Source: Trichosphaerium sp. ATCC 40318 (taxonomy: Eukaryota; Discosea; Flabellinia; Trichosidae). Taken from it: a stretch of DNA of 64,000 nt. A program made the translations under genes and the position numbers. The stretch covers positions 310,001-374,000 of the forward strand of contig JALMLS010000466.1 in the NCBI GenBank assembly GCA_038496445.1, in the 5' to 3' direction. The notes beneath the pieces were generated by a model. It was given only the letters and a program-made list of their open reading frames with translations, was not told the DNA's origin and ran no database searches. Below are positions 11,756 to 24,096 of this stretch, piece after piece (position 1 is the first letter of the stretch; each line of letters opens with the position of its first letter).

Positions 11756-14052
11756 TCAATCGTCACCAAGTAACTGGAGCCACTTTTTTCGGCGTTGGTC
11801 CATTTCTTTGGACCCACTACTTGTCAAAGTTTTCTTTACATCACGCCAAGACCCTTTCGTCAGCACGCGGTTTTGTTTCCGCACCGACTGGGCAGCGTTC
11901 ACTACGTTTTCTTCGTGGTTCTCTTCCTCATTATTTGTAGAATCAAAAAAGACTGCATCTTTTGGTGCTTTCCTCGTCTTTTGCTTCTTGGCAGGCTTGA
12001 CCTTCGTGATTTTAACGCCTTTTCTTTTTTTGGTTGTCGGCAGTGTCTTGGTGCCTTTCAACGACAGAGCCTCAGGCTCTGCTAGCGCCCTCCCTTTTCG
12101 TTTTAGAACAGTTTTACGCCAAGACAAGGGATCTTCCTTAGTTTGTTCTCCGACGTCTTGATTTTTAGTATGTGGTGTCTGGATAGCACCTAGTGATTTA
12201 GAGCGCTTCAAAATAGCACCTGTGTTAGAACCACGTGTAATAGCAAGACCAGAAAAGTCATCCGAATGATATTTAACACGTTGTTTTATCCTTCTATTCT
12301 TTTGTGGCATAATGTCTATTTCTCTACTCTCATGGTTGGATGCTTTCTCCTTCTTGCGATGCATGAGCTTTTCGACTACTTTTGGTACTTGAAGTGGAGT
12401 CTGTCTTCCTGTGCGTGATGTGAGTGCAATTTTTTTTTTGCTGAGCTTACTTTGTATTGTGAGAGCATTCAACTCAGTAGCAGCTTCTCTTGAGCAATTA
12501 GTTGTTGGTATAATCCTCCCAGGATTAACAAGTGATACAAAATCCTTTATTTCATTGTAGCTAGAATGAGAGGAATGAAGAACATGCTGTATTATGATCA
12601 GTTTCTTTCAAAAAGATAAAATCACGTGTTTCCGATTGACGTACCCAAACGCCATTGACAATAACTGGTTTCATAGAAGGATGTGGAAGCGGTCCATTTT
12701 GCTTACCAAACCATTGTGTTGATGGCTTTATGAATAAATATTGATCTTGGTCTGCATTTGATGCTAACTTGGATTTTTTCAGGTACTCCAAAATTTTTTC
12801 ATCCTTGAGTTTATAGAGTTCTATGTTTTGCAACGTGAGTTAACAAACAAGGATGACAACTTTACCATTTGGATATTCACCATTGCCTTCCATAATCATT
12901 CCTTCTATTGTTTTAAGTGTTTGCCACTTGCAAATATGAAACCTTGTTGCTGAATTATCAAGTGTGGTTATGGGTGTAAGTTCGGGTACACATGACAATT
13001 GGTTGAACTTTTGTTTGAAAACATGAATCTACGTAATGACTATTAGTGGCGTCAAGTGCACGTGTTGATCTGACCTTTGTATCATAGTTTGCATTTATAC
13101 CTAACAAAATATCCTCATTACCTAGCATACCACACTCAATAATAACATCACCCTTTGGTGCTATTTTTAGGAAATCTTTGATCATACTCAACACTAATTT
13201 GGTTGATTCTTCCTTTTTAATAGCGCAAGTCAGGTTCTTGTATTGTTCAATCAAATAAATCAAGCGCACCTTTGAGCAGAACTCCCAGAAAGGTAGAGCA
13301 AATGTTGTGTCAAGGAGTAGAACATCAACTATTTTACCAATGCTTTTCACGTGACTATCAATTGATGATTTGACTTTGTCTGTGAATCGAAAGTCACCTG
13401 TGTGCAAGTATGTACCAAAGTATCCTTCGAATAGAAACCTTATATATGTGTCAATAGCCTCAGCACATTAATTGACATATAGCTCCGTACATTACGGAAC
13501 CTGGACAATGACAAGCAGGTAATAGAGTTACTGATATCTGACAAAAAACATCAACACTTTGATTGACAAGAATTACTTTGAACGTACTAATGTATCTTCT
13601 GATGTATCTTCTAAGGTTTGTCCATCATCTCTCAATGGTTCTTTCTATGATTTTATAAGCATGCGATGAGATATGATTAGCACAAACCTTATGCTTTGGC
13701 CTGTAAGGTTTCTTCTCGGCCAAGTCGATTTTATGCTCTATGCCAAGTTCTAGTGCGTGCTATACAACGTTTTAGTCACGTGCCATCGTTGGGTGTCGTA
13801 CTAAGCATCTTGGATTTAATCTGGGAAACTGTTGTAGCGCCAAAATCTTGGTTGTTTTCGAACAGTAAATTCTTCCTTTAAAATCATTCGATAAGCCTTC
13901 ATAGTGATCTATTGAACTTCGTTAGGTATATTTTAGCGGCTACAAGCACCTGAGTGGAAATGGGTAAGGAAGAAAACGGTTATCGCTTTGTTTGGCAAGA
14001 AATTGTCTACAGCGATTGGTGTAAACGGCAATTGCCCAGAAAACGCCTTCAT
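11756..14052 (-). CDS. DCLRE1C: Artemis/SNM1-family DNA repair nuclease
   Basis: Metallo-beta-lactamase/beta-CASP nuclease of DNA double-strand-break and cross-link repair. Exons join from MKAFSGQLPFTPIAVDNFLP. The HxHxDH motif is split by an intron and reads FFLTHFHSDHYEGL. It is followed by IYCSKTTKILALQQFPRLNP, VTLLPACHCPGSVMFLFEG (motif 3 His) and YLHTGDFR (motif 4 Asp). The DRMBL part has LLLDTTFA, IKPSTQWFG and HSSHSSYNEIKDFVSLVNP. The last two match Artemis (IKPSTMWFG, FHSSYSEIKDF) better than SNM1A, which favours Artemis. The C-terminal 230 residues are Lys/Arg-rich and disordered (IALTSRTGRQTPLQVPKVVE), like the regulatory tail of Artemis. About 600 residues in total. It shares a 177-bp divergent promoter with the peptidase gene. 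Confidence 0.88.
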
Positions 14053-14229
14053 AGTGTTTACTCATCTATTAAGACTACAGCAATTCGAAACTATCGCTGT
14101 CAGCTAATCAGCGTTGCTCAGTGCTATGGTGACGTTTTCTACGCTTAATGAAATGCTATTTCTTCGATTCTAAAGTGTTTTATTGACTTTTTTAGAAATT
14201 TGACACAGCTTGATTTTACATTTAACTAG
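14053..14229. promoter_or_regulatory. Shared divergent promoter, Artemis-like / GCPII-like
   Basis: A 177-bp spacer between two start codons facing away from each other. It contains T-rich tracts next to the peptidase start and no clear TATA box. Confidence 0.45.
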
Positions 14230-17200
14230 ATGCGCGGTCGTACTTGTGCGCTCGTTGCTTTATTATTAGCCGTCGTTTTGTGTCAGGTGCGTAGACAATA
14301 TAATTGTTATTGCTAATTGTGGGTCTGTAGGCTTCTGAGTGGGAAGATAAGTTTATTGACATACCCACAGCCGCGAATGCGCGTTCTCACCTAAAAAATA
14401 TTACATCTGAGCCTCACATGGCCGGTACATATTATCATGACTCTTTTAGCGTGTAGCTAAGCGCAAATAGGTAACGCCCGATCACAAAGAGTAATAGATT
14501 ACATACACACAATGGTACGTACAAAAACCACGCCAAATGCTTACACAGCGTAAGTTTTCGCGTTATCTTGATGTTGTTGAGACTCAAACATTTCCTGCTC
14601 TTGTTTCATACCCAATTACAAGATCAGTGAGTCTAGTAGCGCCAATACAGTACGTCATAAATTTTCCATGTGCTTTTCTAAGTCAGATGTCGGATGTCAT
14701 TTTAGTTAATTTTTTTTTTTATTGTAAAGGTTTGACGCTGAAATGAAAGAAGCATATGTACCTGAAGACCCAACATCAAATGATACAAACTCGGTAGAAA
14801 CTTTCCTCGGTTATTCTGCTTCCACCAACGGTTCCCTTACTGCTGGTCTAGTACGTCACATAACAATAAGATGAAACAATTATTCATTTTGTTATTTGTT
14901 AGGTTTATGTAAATTATGGAAGGGTCGAAGATTTTGACACTTTAGCAAACTTAGGTAAAAATGAGAAGTTTTTTTGAGAAAATTATTTTGAATTCACGAC
15001 ACACGCCTCTCTTGGTAGTAGTGCTCTCCATGTTTCGCTAACTTTTATTAAAGGTATCAATATTACTGGTAAGATACTGATAGCTCGATATGGAGAGATT
15101 TTTAGAGGCGCTAAAGTGTACAACTGCGAAGAGAGGGTCAGTCTTTTGTTATTTTTATTTTTTATTGGTTCAATGCGTTTTACTGACTTGCTCATTTGAA
15201 GGGCTGTGCTGGTATGTTAATTTACTCTGACCCTCAACAAGATGGCTTCGTTAAAGGTGCCGTATATCCTAACGGTCCATGGAGGCCTGAGACAGGTGTT
15301 CAACGTGGTAGTGTACAATACTCAATGTTGTGTCCGGGTAAGTCCAATCACGTGATTTCGCATCAGGTTCTAAATTTATCACATCAAGGTGATCCATCTT
15401 CGAGGCGCTCAAAAACATGTTTTAACGAGCTAGATGAAACAGCTCTTACAACTATTCCTGCACTCCCATTGAGGTACATAATTATCAGCATGTGATATCA
15501 ATAACACAAACAAATAGTTGGGGAGATGCAAAGGTCTTACTAGGTACTAAATCAATTGCTAAATCAAAATCTTGCACAATTGTAGCTAACTTTTTTCTTC
15601 AAGAAAATATTGGTGGTGCTGACGCACCAGATGATTGGGTTGGTGGTATTGACATACCATACAAGCTTGGCGGTAATGATTCTAATGCTCAAGTCACTAT
15701 GAACGTTGAAATGCTGTTTGAAGACCGCAATCTGTATCCTATGAAACTTGTATTTTTTTAACCATACTCCTGCTTTACCTTGACTAAGTTATTAAAGAAC
15801 CAACATATGTGGTAGAATTAATGGTACTGGAGAATATCAAGGTAAAGTATACATGGGCAACCACCACGGTACGTAATAATTGTAGACTAAATTAATCGCT
15901 CTTTTTCTGATAAAAACGTCCAGATGCGTGGGTTTTTGGTGCCGTGGATCCTTCTTCTGGTACTTCAACAATGCTTGAACTTGCTAGATCCCTTGGAGAA
16001 TTAAAAAAGCAAGGCTGGAAACCGAAAAGAGTGCGACAAGCCTTTGCTTTTTTTTCCTAAAGGTATACAAAAGGAAATAGTGCTCTGTGCTTGGGATGGT
16101 GAAGAGCCCGGTCTAATTGGTTCTACACACTATGGAGAAACTTTTGCAGAGCAATTACAAAAAGAGGCGCTTGTGTACCTCAACGTAGATTCGTAAGCAG
16201 TACTTTTTCATGCCTACGCTTTTACATATTTTTTCCTTCGTTCTATCACTATACTATACTAAACAGACAATTTAGTTCCGTTGCAGGATCTTTAAATGCT
16301 ACGTTTCTTGTAGAGGCTAGTGGATCAATGGCAGGTAACGATAGAACACATATAATAAGTGATAAGGTAGTGACGTTGCCTTTTATTTAGCTGTGCTCCA
16401 AGAAGCGTCCAAACAAGTGCCACATCCAACAAAAGAAAACACTACAGTTTATGACACGTGGACTAATCCTACGCCGTATCCCATCGGTGCTGGTTCAGGT
16501 ACAGCCTATTAAGGTGTTTCTACTTCTTCCACTCACATCTTGGTAGATTATGTTGTTTTTATTGATAGATTGGGTATTCCTTCTTCTTCGATGGGTTGGT
16601 CTGGTTCTTATGGTGTGTATCACTCTATCTATGATAGTTTCTATTGGATGGAGAACTATGGAGATTTTGAGTACTTCAAAGCCTGTACTCAAGTCTGGGG
16701 TCTCGCTGCAATCAAGTATGAACAATATACCACAAATGTACAATTTGTTAACCTCATGCTTTTTTGTAGATTTGCTGATACACCTGTTGTACCTTATGAC
16801 TGGGACTCATATGTCAAAGAGTTAGAGGTATACTGAAAGATTTGCCTAGCTGTACGATGAAATGGAAGCTAACACCCTTTTTAACGCAGCAATACCACAA
16901 AGAGGCTTCTGCTGAGTGGAAAACTGCATTTTTAGATGATGATTCCGAAAAACTCAGTGACATTGAGTCAGCTATAGATAGGTATGCTGCCAACACCAAT
17001 TTATATTTTATGCTCTATTTTGTCTACTTCCATGGCCGCTTTAAGACGACAGGGAGAAATTCAATGTCGAGTTTGAACTGAAAGCTCTTAAATAAGAAGT
17101 AACGACCAAATTTGTATAATGACGTTATATTTTTTTCTGTAGGTTTTCTATTGCTGCTTCAAAAGTTAAAGAGCAAATACAACAAGGTAACTTTGCTGAA

Positions 17201-18018
17201 GACAAGGAAAAGTTAACTGAACTAAATACCCGCCAAATACAAACTGAAAGGGAGTTTTTATATGCAGATGGCTTACCTATGCGTCCTTGGTAAGTGTTGA
17301 TGAGATTTCGTCGGTTTTTTGTGGTTTTTTTTGTTCTTATTTAGATTTCTCGTTATGTAGGTTTAGACATGTCTTGCTTGCACCTGGGATGTACGATGGA
17401 TATGGATCTCAAACGTTCCCAGGTCATCTCCCGCGTGATAGTTTCTTTTACTCAAGTCGTTGACTTTTTTTTTGTTTAATTAGGTTTATCGTATGCTATA
17501 CAAAAGGGTGATAAGTCTCTAGCGGAAAATCAGGCTGAAATAATACGACAAAGGTAAAAAAAAGGAGTTTGAAAATTCTTTTTGGGTTTTTTGGGATTTT
17601 TTCGGTTGTTGTTGCCCTCTTCCCAAAATTTACTTGGTTTTATTAAAATAAGCTTGTGTGACGTAGTACAAGCTCGTAGAAACTAAATGTCCAAATCAAG
17701 ACGTTTTGAAAATAAATACGGTTTTTTCTAACAATCCTTCTAAGGATTCGTGCTGCTGGTAATAGGTTACAAGGAAGTACGTTATTAAATAGCTTGTCGT
17801 ATATTTAAAATGTCACAAGCTTGTGTTTAAACATATAATTTTTTTGTTCTTTTTTTTTTTTTTGTGACTCACATTTTTTCGTTTATATAGTTGAGAAAAG
17901 CCCTGTACCTGTTGTACTAGGTATATGTATTGGTATTCTGCTACTCCTAATCCTAGTTGGCATTGTAATTCACTATTTCTACCAAAAACGCTCACGCAAC
18001 TACGAGAGCGTAGAATAG
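14230..18018 (+). CDS. Glutamate carboxypeptidase II-type M28 metallopeptidase, membrane-anchored
   Basis: Di-zinc peptidase of the NAALADase/GCPII family, with PA, peptidase and dimerisation domains. It starts [20 protein letters not shown], a clear signal peptide. The PA-domain core includes [15 protein letters not shown] and [20 protein letters not shown]. Zinc and catalytic residues are present: [16 protein letters not shown] (His, Asp), [18 protein letters not shown] (the catalytic Glu and bridging Glu), YLNVDS (Asp) and [11 protein letters not shown] (last His). The dimerisation helices and [15 protein letters not shown] follow. The end is one transmembrane helix ([20 protein letters not shown]) and a short basic tail. 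So the predicted topology is type I, the reverse of animal GCPII, which has an N-terminal anchor. About 20 short introns, roughly 800 residues. Likely cleaves C-terminal acidic residues from peptides outside the cell or in a vacuole. Confidence 0.92.
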
Positions 18019-18168
18019 AAGGGTCTCTTGTACACATAAAGAAAAGTGTAATAAACTCCGGTTTCGCATACTAAAAACAATCAAAATCGTGTATTTTCTG
18101 GTTTAACAGCCGGAGTTATGATAATAATATAGTACCGAAGGGGCGTCATCGCGGTTTAGGTATGTTCT

Positions 18169-20180
18169 ATGACAATGCAAGCGCGTAAGAAGCTTTATTG
18201 GCATAACTCTGCTGATGGACCAGTAAGTGTGGAGGACACACCTGTTTCTTATTCGGTGGTCATTTCTACCCTGTTTCAGGCACCTACATCCATTCCGTTT
18301 TACGCTGGGCTTTTTAAAAAGCTACATGGCCTTTCAAACAGGATAGACAAGGGCCAAAACAAGTTTTTACGCCGTAAAATGATATGGCATACATTATATG
18401 GGTTTTTTGGCGCACCAAAAGAAAGCTTGGCTTCCTTTACAACAATCTTGGAAACATGGATAGAAGGAGAAAAACTAAGCCTCGTAGCATTAGAAATGTT
18501 ATACTTGGCATTTGTATTGACTATCATCAAGTACCCTAGACTGTTTAAAGACGAGAATGACAAGGAGCAACAATCATTACAACAATTATTAGAGCCATTG
18601 GGAGTAACATCTAGTTTCAATTTAACAAAGGACGTACACGAGAAAGCTGCGTTTTTATTTCGCTCCCACGTACAAGTACCAGGGCGTAAGCAATACTTAC
18701 TACGATCATTTGGACTTATGGAAGAAATGGCTCAACAGCAAACAGGCCGTCTTTACAATGGACTTGAAGTACACGCATCAACGCTCATTAGACCATTACC
18801 TACGCATTCCCGCGTAATACAACATCTACAAGCGGTAAATAACCCCTCCTCCCCTTCAAAAACAAAACCCGTTGGGGAGACTATTTTTGCTAAAGAGTCT
18901 AAATTAGTGATGATATTATTTATAATTATTCTGAATCACTGCCTTTTTTTACCGTTTTGCTTTTTTGTCTCTAGAACTTGCTTCGTGTTAGCAATTTTTA
19001 GCTTTTTCTTTGTTAATGATGTTTTCTATCTTATACTGACGTACTTTTTGTTAGTTGCATAGCTCAGTGGCAATGTTAGAAGGATTACCTCGGAAATTGA
19101 AGGAACTCATTTGGCGCCTTTGTAAAATAACACCCGGATTTGAACAAAAGCCAGACTTTAGATCTACTCTTGGTCAATGGTCTCGTGCACCTGTTAAGCA
19201 TAGTACAAATATTTGTTCTCTACTTGGAGCGATTTTATTCCTTAAATGCGAGGGCATCCTAAAGGTATTACCTTAGCGTTAGGTTTACTTTTTTTATTTT
19301 TTCTTTTGTTTTTTTGACAAGAAAAATCAAAGAAGGACAAAATCTCGAAACCCTTCGTTACTTTTTTATTTTTTAATTCATGTCCTAAATTGGTATTGTA
19401 CCATTCAATTTTTGGATGTTGCCAAAAAAAGTTTTGGGTAGCGTTCTATGGAAGAGAGCTGGGATTTTTTGATTCACATTAAAAAATAAAAACAAAAAAA
19501 AAATGAGTCAAATTGTTACTTTACCTCTTTTGTTATTTTTTTTCCTTTATTTCGGTTCTGTTTTTACTGACTGTATGTGTTTTTTAGGGTATAGACCTTG
19601 GTCTTGGTATACGCGCTGATAAAACAGCAAATGCCCTAGTACATGCTTTAGAGTCACAATCAGATTATTTGCAAGGTCCAATACAAACAAATTATAAAAC
19701 ATATGATAAGGTGTACGCGTCTGCACCAAGGTTTCGCCATTCGCCAGTGGAGGAAGAGGTAAAAAAAAGATTTTGATAAAACAGAAACCAACAATGAAAA
19801 GATCTCTTCATTTTCTCTCTAAAGCGAGATTTTTTTTAACCTTTTTGATACTTCTTGGTTTATAGTGAAGCTATTTGTACCTATTTTTTTTTAATTTTAT
19901 TTTATTTTGACTTGTTGTGTTACAGGCAAGCGAGTGGCAACTTAATAATAGTGACACACTTAATCAAGACAAAGAAAATGAAAAAAATACTGAAGCCTCG
20001 ATTTTTGACTGTTTTGCGCCCCTCACGCAAGCTCACCGCCTCACATTTTCTCGTTCAAGAAGGACAATGCGTCCAAGTTTTATTGGCTTACAGAGCATAC
20101 CTTCTGTATTTGATACGCATTTACATATACCAGAGACTGCAAAGAGAAGAAAAATGTCGTTGTCCAATTTTGTTGTGTAG
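18169..20180 (+). CDS. Unrecognised alpha-helical protein
   Basis: A first exon of about 220 codons, MTMQARKKLYWHNSADGPVS onward, then four or more exons. The long intron (about 18837-19054) is T-rich and ends TTTTTGTTAG. Later exons read VAMLEGLPRKLKELIWRLCK, GIDLGLGIRADKTANALVHA and a Ser/Arg-rich tail with RRTMRPSFIGLQSIPSVFDT, ending KRRKMSLSNFVV. Helical and hydrophobic segments alternate without clear membrane spans. A 3' splice-site-like TTTAG sits just before the chosen ATG, so an upstream exon may exist. No domain recognised; the basic tail suggests nuclear location, but this is weak. Confidence 0.65.
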
Positions 20181-20397
20181 TGAAACAACAAAAAAAAAAC
20201 GAAACAGAGAAAAAAAAAACACAAACAAGGGGGCATTGTGCACTTTACATCCAAGTTTTGTAAATAAATTTTCAAGTGCGCATATGAAAGTCTTTACTGT
20301 GTTTAGGTGCTGATTCCATAAAGAGTTTTGTACTTGTACAAAACTGCAATCAACTCGTAGACCCAAAAAAAAACTTGATAAAGTGAGGTTTTTTATT

Positions 20398-22893
20398 TTA
20401 CATGTAGCAATCAGACAATGCCTTGTCGAGCATATTTGTCGCAAAAGTATGCTCTGGTTCTAAGCTTAGAGCTTCGTGGTAATAATCTAGAGCACGTTCT
20501 ATTTGTCCAAGCAAGTGACTTGTAAAACCTATGGAAAGTTTGAAAAACAAAGATAAAACTAGATTTTTTTTTTGAAATTATTACTGAGGCCTCATACCTA
20601 AGCATGCGTATGTACTAGCATTCTGTGTATTCAAATTTCTACATATTTCGTAATGATCCATAGCCTTTTTCAAGAGCCTTATTGTCAAAGGGTTTAGAAG
20701 GATGCAAAGAAAGATGAAAAAAGAAAAAAAGCAAGTTACACAAAAAAAATAATGCATACCCAAGTTTGCGATAACAGTGCCCAAGATTAAATAGCAAAGG
20801 TTCCCATGTGTCATCAGTAATATTACCACAGTGTGATAATCCTTCTTCAAATACTTTCTTGGCCATATCGAACTTATTATCCTTGTAATAAATAACACCT
20901 AAAAAGTAGTAAGTAAGAAGTATCTCCGTTTTTTTTCTATGAAGTATCCTTTCTTTCACGCTCATCTAACTCGTTATCCCGCATACCGTTGTTGTGCAAT
21001 GCATTATACGAATTTTTTTGATGAGCGTGAGAAAGTATCTACTTTAAAGGCTATGGAGCGTCCTTTTAAACAGCGGACGGAAAGAAGAGCTAACGGAGGC
21101 ATACCAAGTTCGTTGTATACTAGTGGATCAACAGGACATATATCCTTTGCCTTACATGCAAATTGCTCAGCAAGGGGTATATTATTTGCACGCAGAAGCT
21201 CTACGCTAAGACAAAGAGGTGGTAGGTGACAACTAAGGAGATGGATTAAAACAATCAAAACTAAGAAAAAAGTTGCAAATGCATTTACCCTTTTAGTAGT
21301 CTATTTGCTGTACGATAAGTAGCGAGAGCTTGATCATTTTCTCCTTCCATAGCAAATGAATGACCGAAAGCAAGCCAACCTGGTCCAAAATGTCTATCCA
21401 TGACTGTACTCTTACTACAACACCATCAGTAAAATGCCACTCGAGCATAATAAATTTCCCAAAAATTACAACAGATCTTGTTACCTAAAATAGCGTCTTG
21501 CTTTTTCCCAATCCTTAATCAAATAATAGTAGCAGCCTACAGCGTACCTGAATGCGTAAGAAATAAGTCAATAAGGCATACTAAAGGTGTATAGTGACGT
21601 AAAAAAAATAAAGACTTACCAAGCAGTAGTAGAATTATGATCTTCAACAAGACGATGTGCAACGAGATATAACTCAGGCTTTAGTCCTAATTCTACCATT
21701 GAAGAAATGTAAACTAGTAATACACTTCCTTTATTATTATAAGGATCACGTGTAACCGCACTAAAAATCACGTGTCAGTAAACAATAAAGTTTCCAAAAA
21801 AAAATCCAGAAAAAAAAAGTCTAAAAAAAGCTCTGCTTACTCCTTTGCCATTGTATAAGCTTCTCGAAACTTGTTTTTATAAAATAGTGATTCTGCTTTA
21901 CTAGCTATAATATCATAGTCATCTGTTAATGGGTATTTATCAATAGCAGAAAAGTCTTCTTTGACAGACACAGAGAGGTTGAACTAAACAGGAAATTAGT
22001 TAATTAAAAAGTGACAAATCTATCAGTATTTGAAAAGAGCACGTGCTTTTTTGATTTTACAGCGGTACAACTCCTGTAGCCATGAAGTTGATTCATCAAA
22101 TGTAAGTGACTTTAAAAGCTTTTCTTCTTCGTCCACGCTTAGCATATGACCGTCTACAAGACGTTCAAAGGCCTGTGCAAAATGTAAGTCATTTTTTTCA
22201 AAAAATGTTTAAAATAGGTTTTGATTTTACCTCGTAGCACTGAACATCTATTTGAATGGCTTTCTGGTAGCATTGAGCTGCTTGTGATCGGTTTTCTAGA
22301 GACTCATATGCCCTTCCACGCAAATACGATAAAACAGCCGTAATCTGTTACTAAATTAATATTTACGCCTTGTATAGCGCTATTCGTGCGTTTATAGGCT
22401 GTTTATCGTCGAGTTCCATGTTGTCTGATGTATCTGCGATTATGTCATTTTCATGGCTTGATCCTAGTAGTTCTAGACAGTCCTCCCATTCGCATAGTTC
22501 AGCCTTTGCTTATGTCAAACATTTATTTAAAAATTATGTATTGTATTGCTGAGTTGCTCCTAGCGTTAAGGATATGCTATTTACAAGTAATATGGCGTAC
22601 TTTACATTTTGCCGCCAAGTGGCGGCAATTCAAAGAGGATTGTATCAAGTCAGACTTTTCCAGCAAGTGTATAACTCTACTGTACTGTTTGGCGTGAAAA
22701 TACGTTTGAGCAAGCAGGTACACATCAAGTGAAGGTTCTATTTATTAGTAATCAATACCCACGCTCATAGATACCTATACGCACCTTTTGACAGCGCAAC
22801 TAGCTTGTGTGCAAAAAATTGGGCTGTGTCGTACATATGCTTGCGTAAAGCATCTTCCACAAGCTCACGCAATTTGTTTGGATTGCTTTGCAT
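20398..22893 (-). CDS. CDC16: APC/C subunit CDC16/APC6 (TPR protein)
   Basis: Structural TPR subunit of the anaphase-promoting complex, a cell-cycle ubiquitin ligase. It starts MQSNPNKLRELVEDALRKHM, followed by LDVYLLAQTYFHAKQYSRVI. About a dozen short exons carry TPR units that match CDC16 in order: YAVGCYYYLIKDWEKARRYF, FGPGWLAFGHSFAMEGENDQ, LPPLCLSVELLRANNIPLAE, PVDPLVYNELGVIYYKDNKF, WEPLLFNLGHCYRKLG and LGQIERALDYYHEALSLEP. In human CDC16 the equivalents are SWFAVGCYYL, YGPAWIAYGHSFA and WEPLLNNLGHVCRKL. The gene ends shortly after the last TPR, so the usual phosphorylated tail is short or missing. Head-to-head with the MERIT40-like gene, only 75 bp apart. Confidence 0.9.
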
Positions 22894-22968
22894 GGAGTTA
22901 CACTATTGACACTTCGTTGATTTTTGAGGACTTCGAATTTCAACGCTGTAAAACCGTTCTCTCACGCT
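22894..22968. promoter_or_regulatory. 75-bp divergent promoter, CDC16 / MERIT40-like
   Basis: Only 75 bp separate the two ATGs, so core promoters and 5' leaders must overlap. The sequence contains TTTTTGAGGACTTCGAATTT and CTGTAAAACCG; no recognised element. Confidence 0.5.
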
Positions 22969-24054
22969 ATGGCAGACCTTGAAGATGATCCAAGTCCTAG
23001 TTTTCAGTTCAACCCGTCTCCACCTGAGAGAATCGTACAAGCTATGGAAATATAGTAATTTAACGCTCTTAGGTATTTGTACTGGATGTTAATGATGAAA
23101 TGAACGGTTTAGAGCTTAGTAAGTACGTATAAACGAAAATTACCTCATACAAAGTTAACACCTTTTGTAGAAAGACCAAAACCAAATTCACGCGATGGGA
23201 AAGCGTTGTCAGGGCACTACATGTATTTATAAATTTAAAGTTGCGTATGGACATGAAACATCAGTTCGCTATAATGCTACTAAGTGATAAAGCCGGTTGG
23301 GTACATAAAAGCCGTTAACAGACCAAATATAGCAAACTGACTTGATAAAAAGCACCTTGATTTCACGTCTGATCGTACCAAGATTATATCTAGCCTAAAA
23401 CGAGTCAAAATACAAAAAACATACGAGACATGTGACTTTGACGCTGTATTTAATTTAATGTGCGTCAATCTACAGCCTTTTGACTTAAACGATCCTTACA
23501 CGTAAGATAGAGACGAAAAATGCAAGCTTTCTCAACAATCAAAAGAACCTGGCTTACCAGCTTGTACTTATAGAGCAATATTGGTGTATGGACGTTCTAA
23601 TATCACACCAACATATTCTGATAAAGTAAGTATTGTAATCAAAGCAACAGCAAAGTAGAATTTCTGTTGATACAAAAATAGACAATATTAAAAAAAAATT
23701 TACTGTTTAGGTAAGAGATGAAATTACCGGAAAACCGAACTTTGTTATCGATGTACTATACTTAAGTAAGAAGCCAGACACTAAAAAAAAGGAGACTTTA
23801 CAGGTACATTAAATAGTATCCTCTTAGAGAGGAAGGAATTCTGTAAAAAAAGTAACTGACAAAGATTGTAGCTCATTTTTGATACTTTGAATGATTGTTG
23901 TACAGATGAGTCTTACGTGTTTTCTCATTCTATAGACTTTCAAAAGTTCTTTACAAGTTTTGCAATGCTTACAGCACATCCTATGCAAAGACCTCCACAA
24001 GAAGAATTCAAAGTAAAAGATATACCAGACAAGAAAAAAAAGCTATTTTCGTAA
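22969..24054 (+). CDS. BABAM1: MERIT40/BABAM1 homolog (BRISC/BRCA1-A subunit)
   Basis: Scaffold subunit of the Lys63-deubiquitinase complexes BRISC and BRCA1-A, with a von Willebrand A-like fold. It starts MADLEDDPSPSFQFNPSPPE; exon 2 reads VFVLDVNDEMNGLEL. Human BABAM1 has NPPEKIIICLDLSEEM at this place. The next exons give KFTRWESVVRALHVFINLKL, DMKHQFAIMLLSDKAGW and HLDFTSDRTKIISSLKRV, which parallel the human order (SHEFALVVVNDDTAWLSGLTSD). Later parts include YRAILVYGRSNITPTYSDK, FVIDVLYLSKKPD and FSHSIDFQKFFTSFAMLTAH, ending KKKLFS. The full span agrees with a complete protein of about 270 residues. The human C-terminal acidic extension is not seen. Confidence 0.85.
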
Positions 24055-24096
24055 ATGAAAAAAAAAAAGTTAATGTGACACGTGTCAAGTTTTGTT

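Noticed and set aside
11795-12161. Overlapping plus-strand open frames rich in Phe/Leu
   Set aside because: They are antisense to the Lys/Arg-rich tail of the Artemis-like gene, which creates open frames on the other strand.
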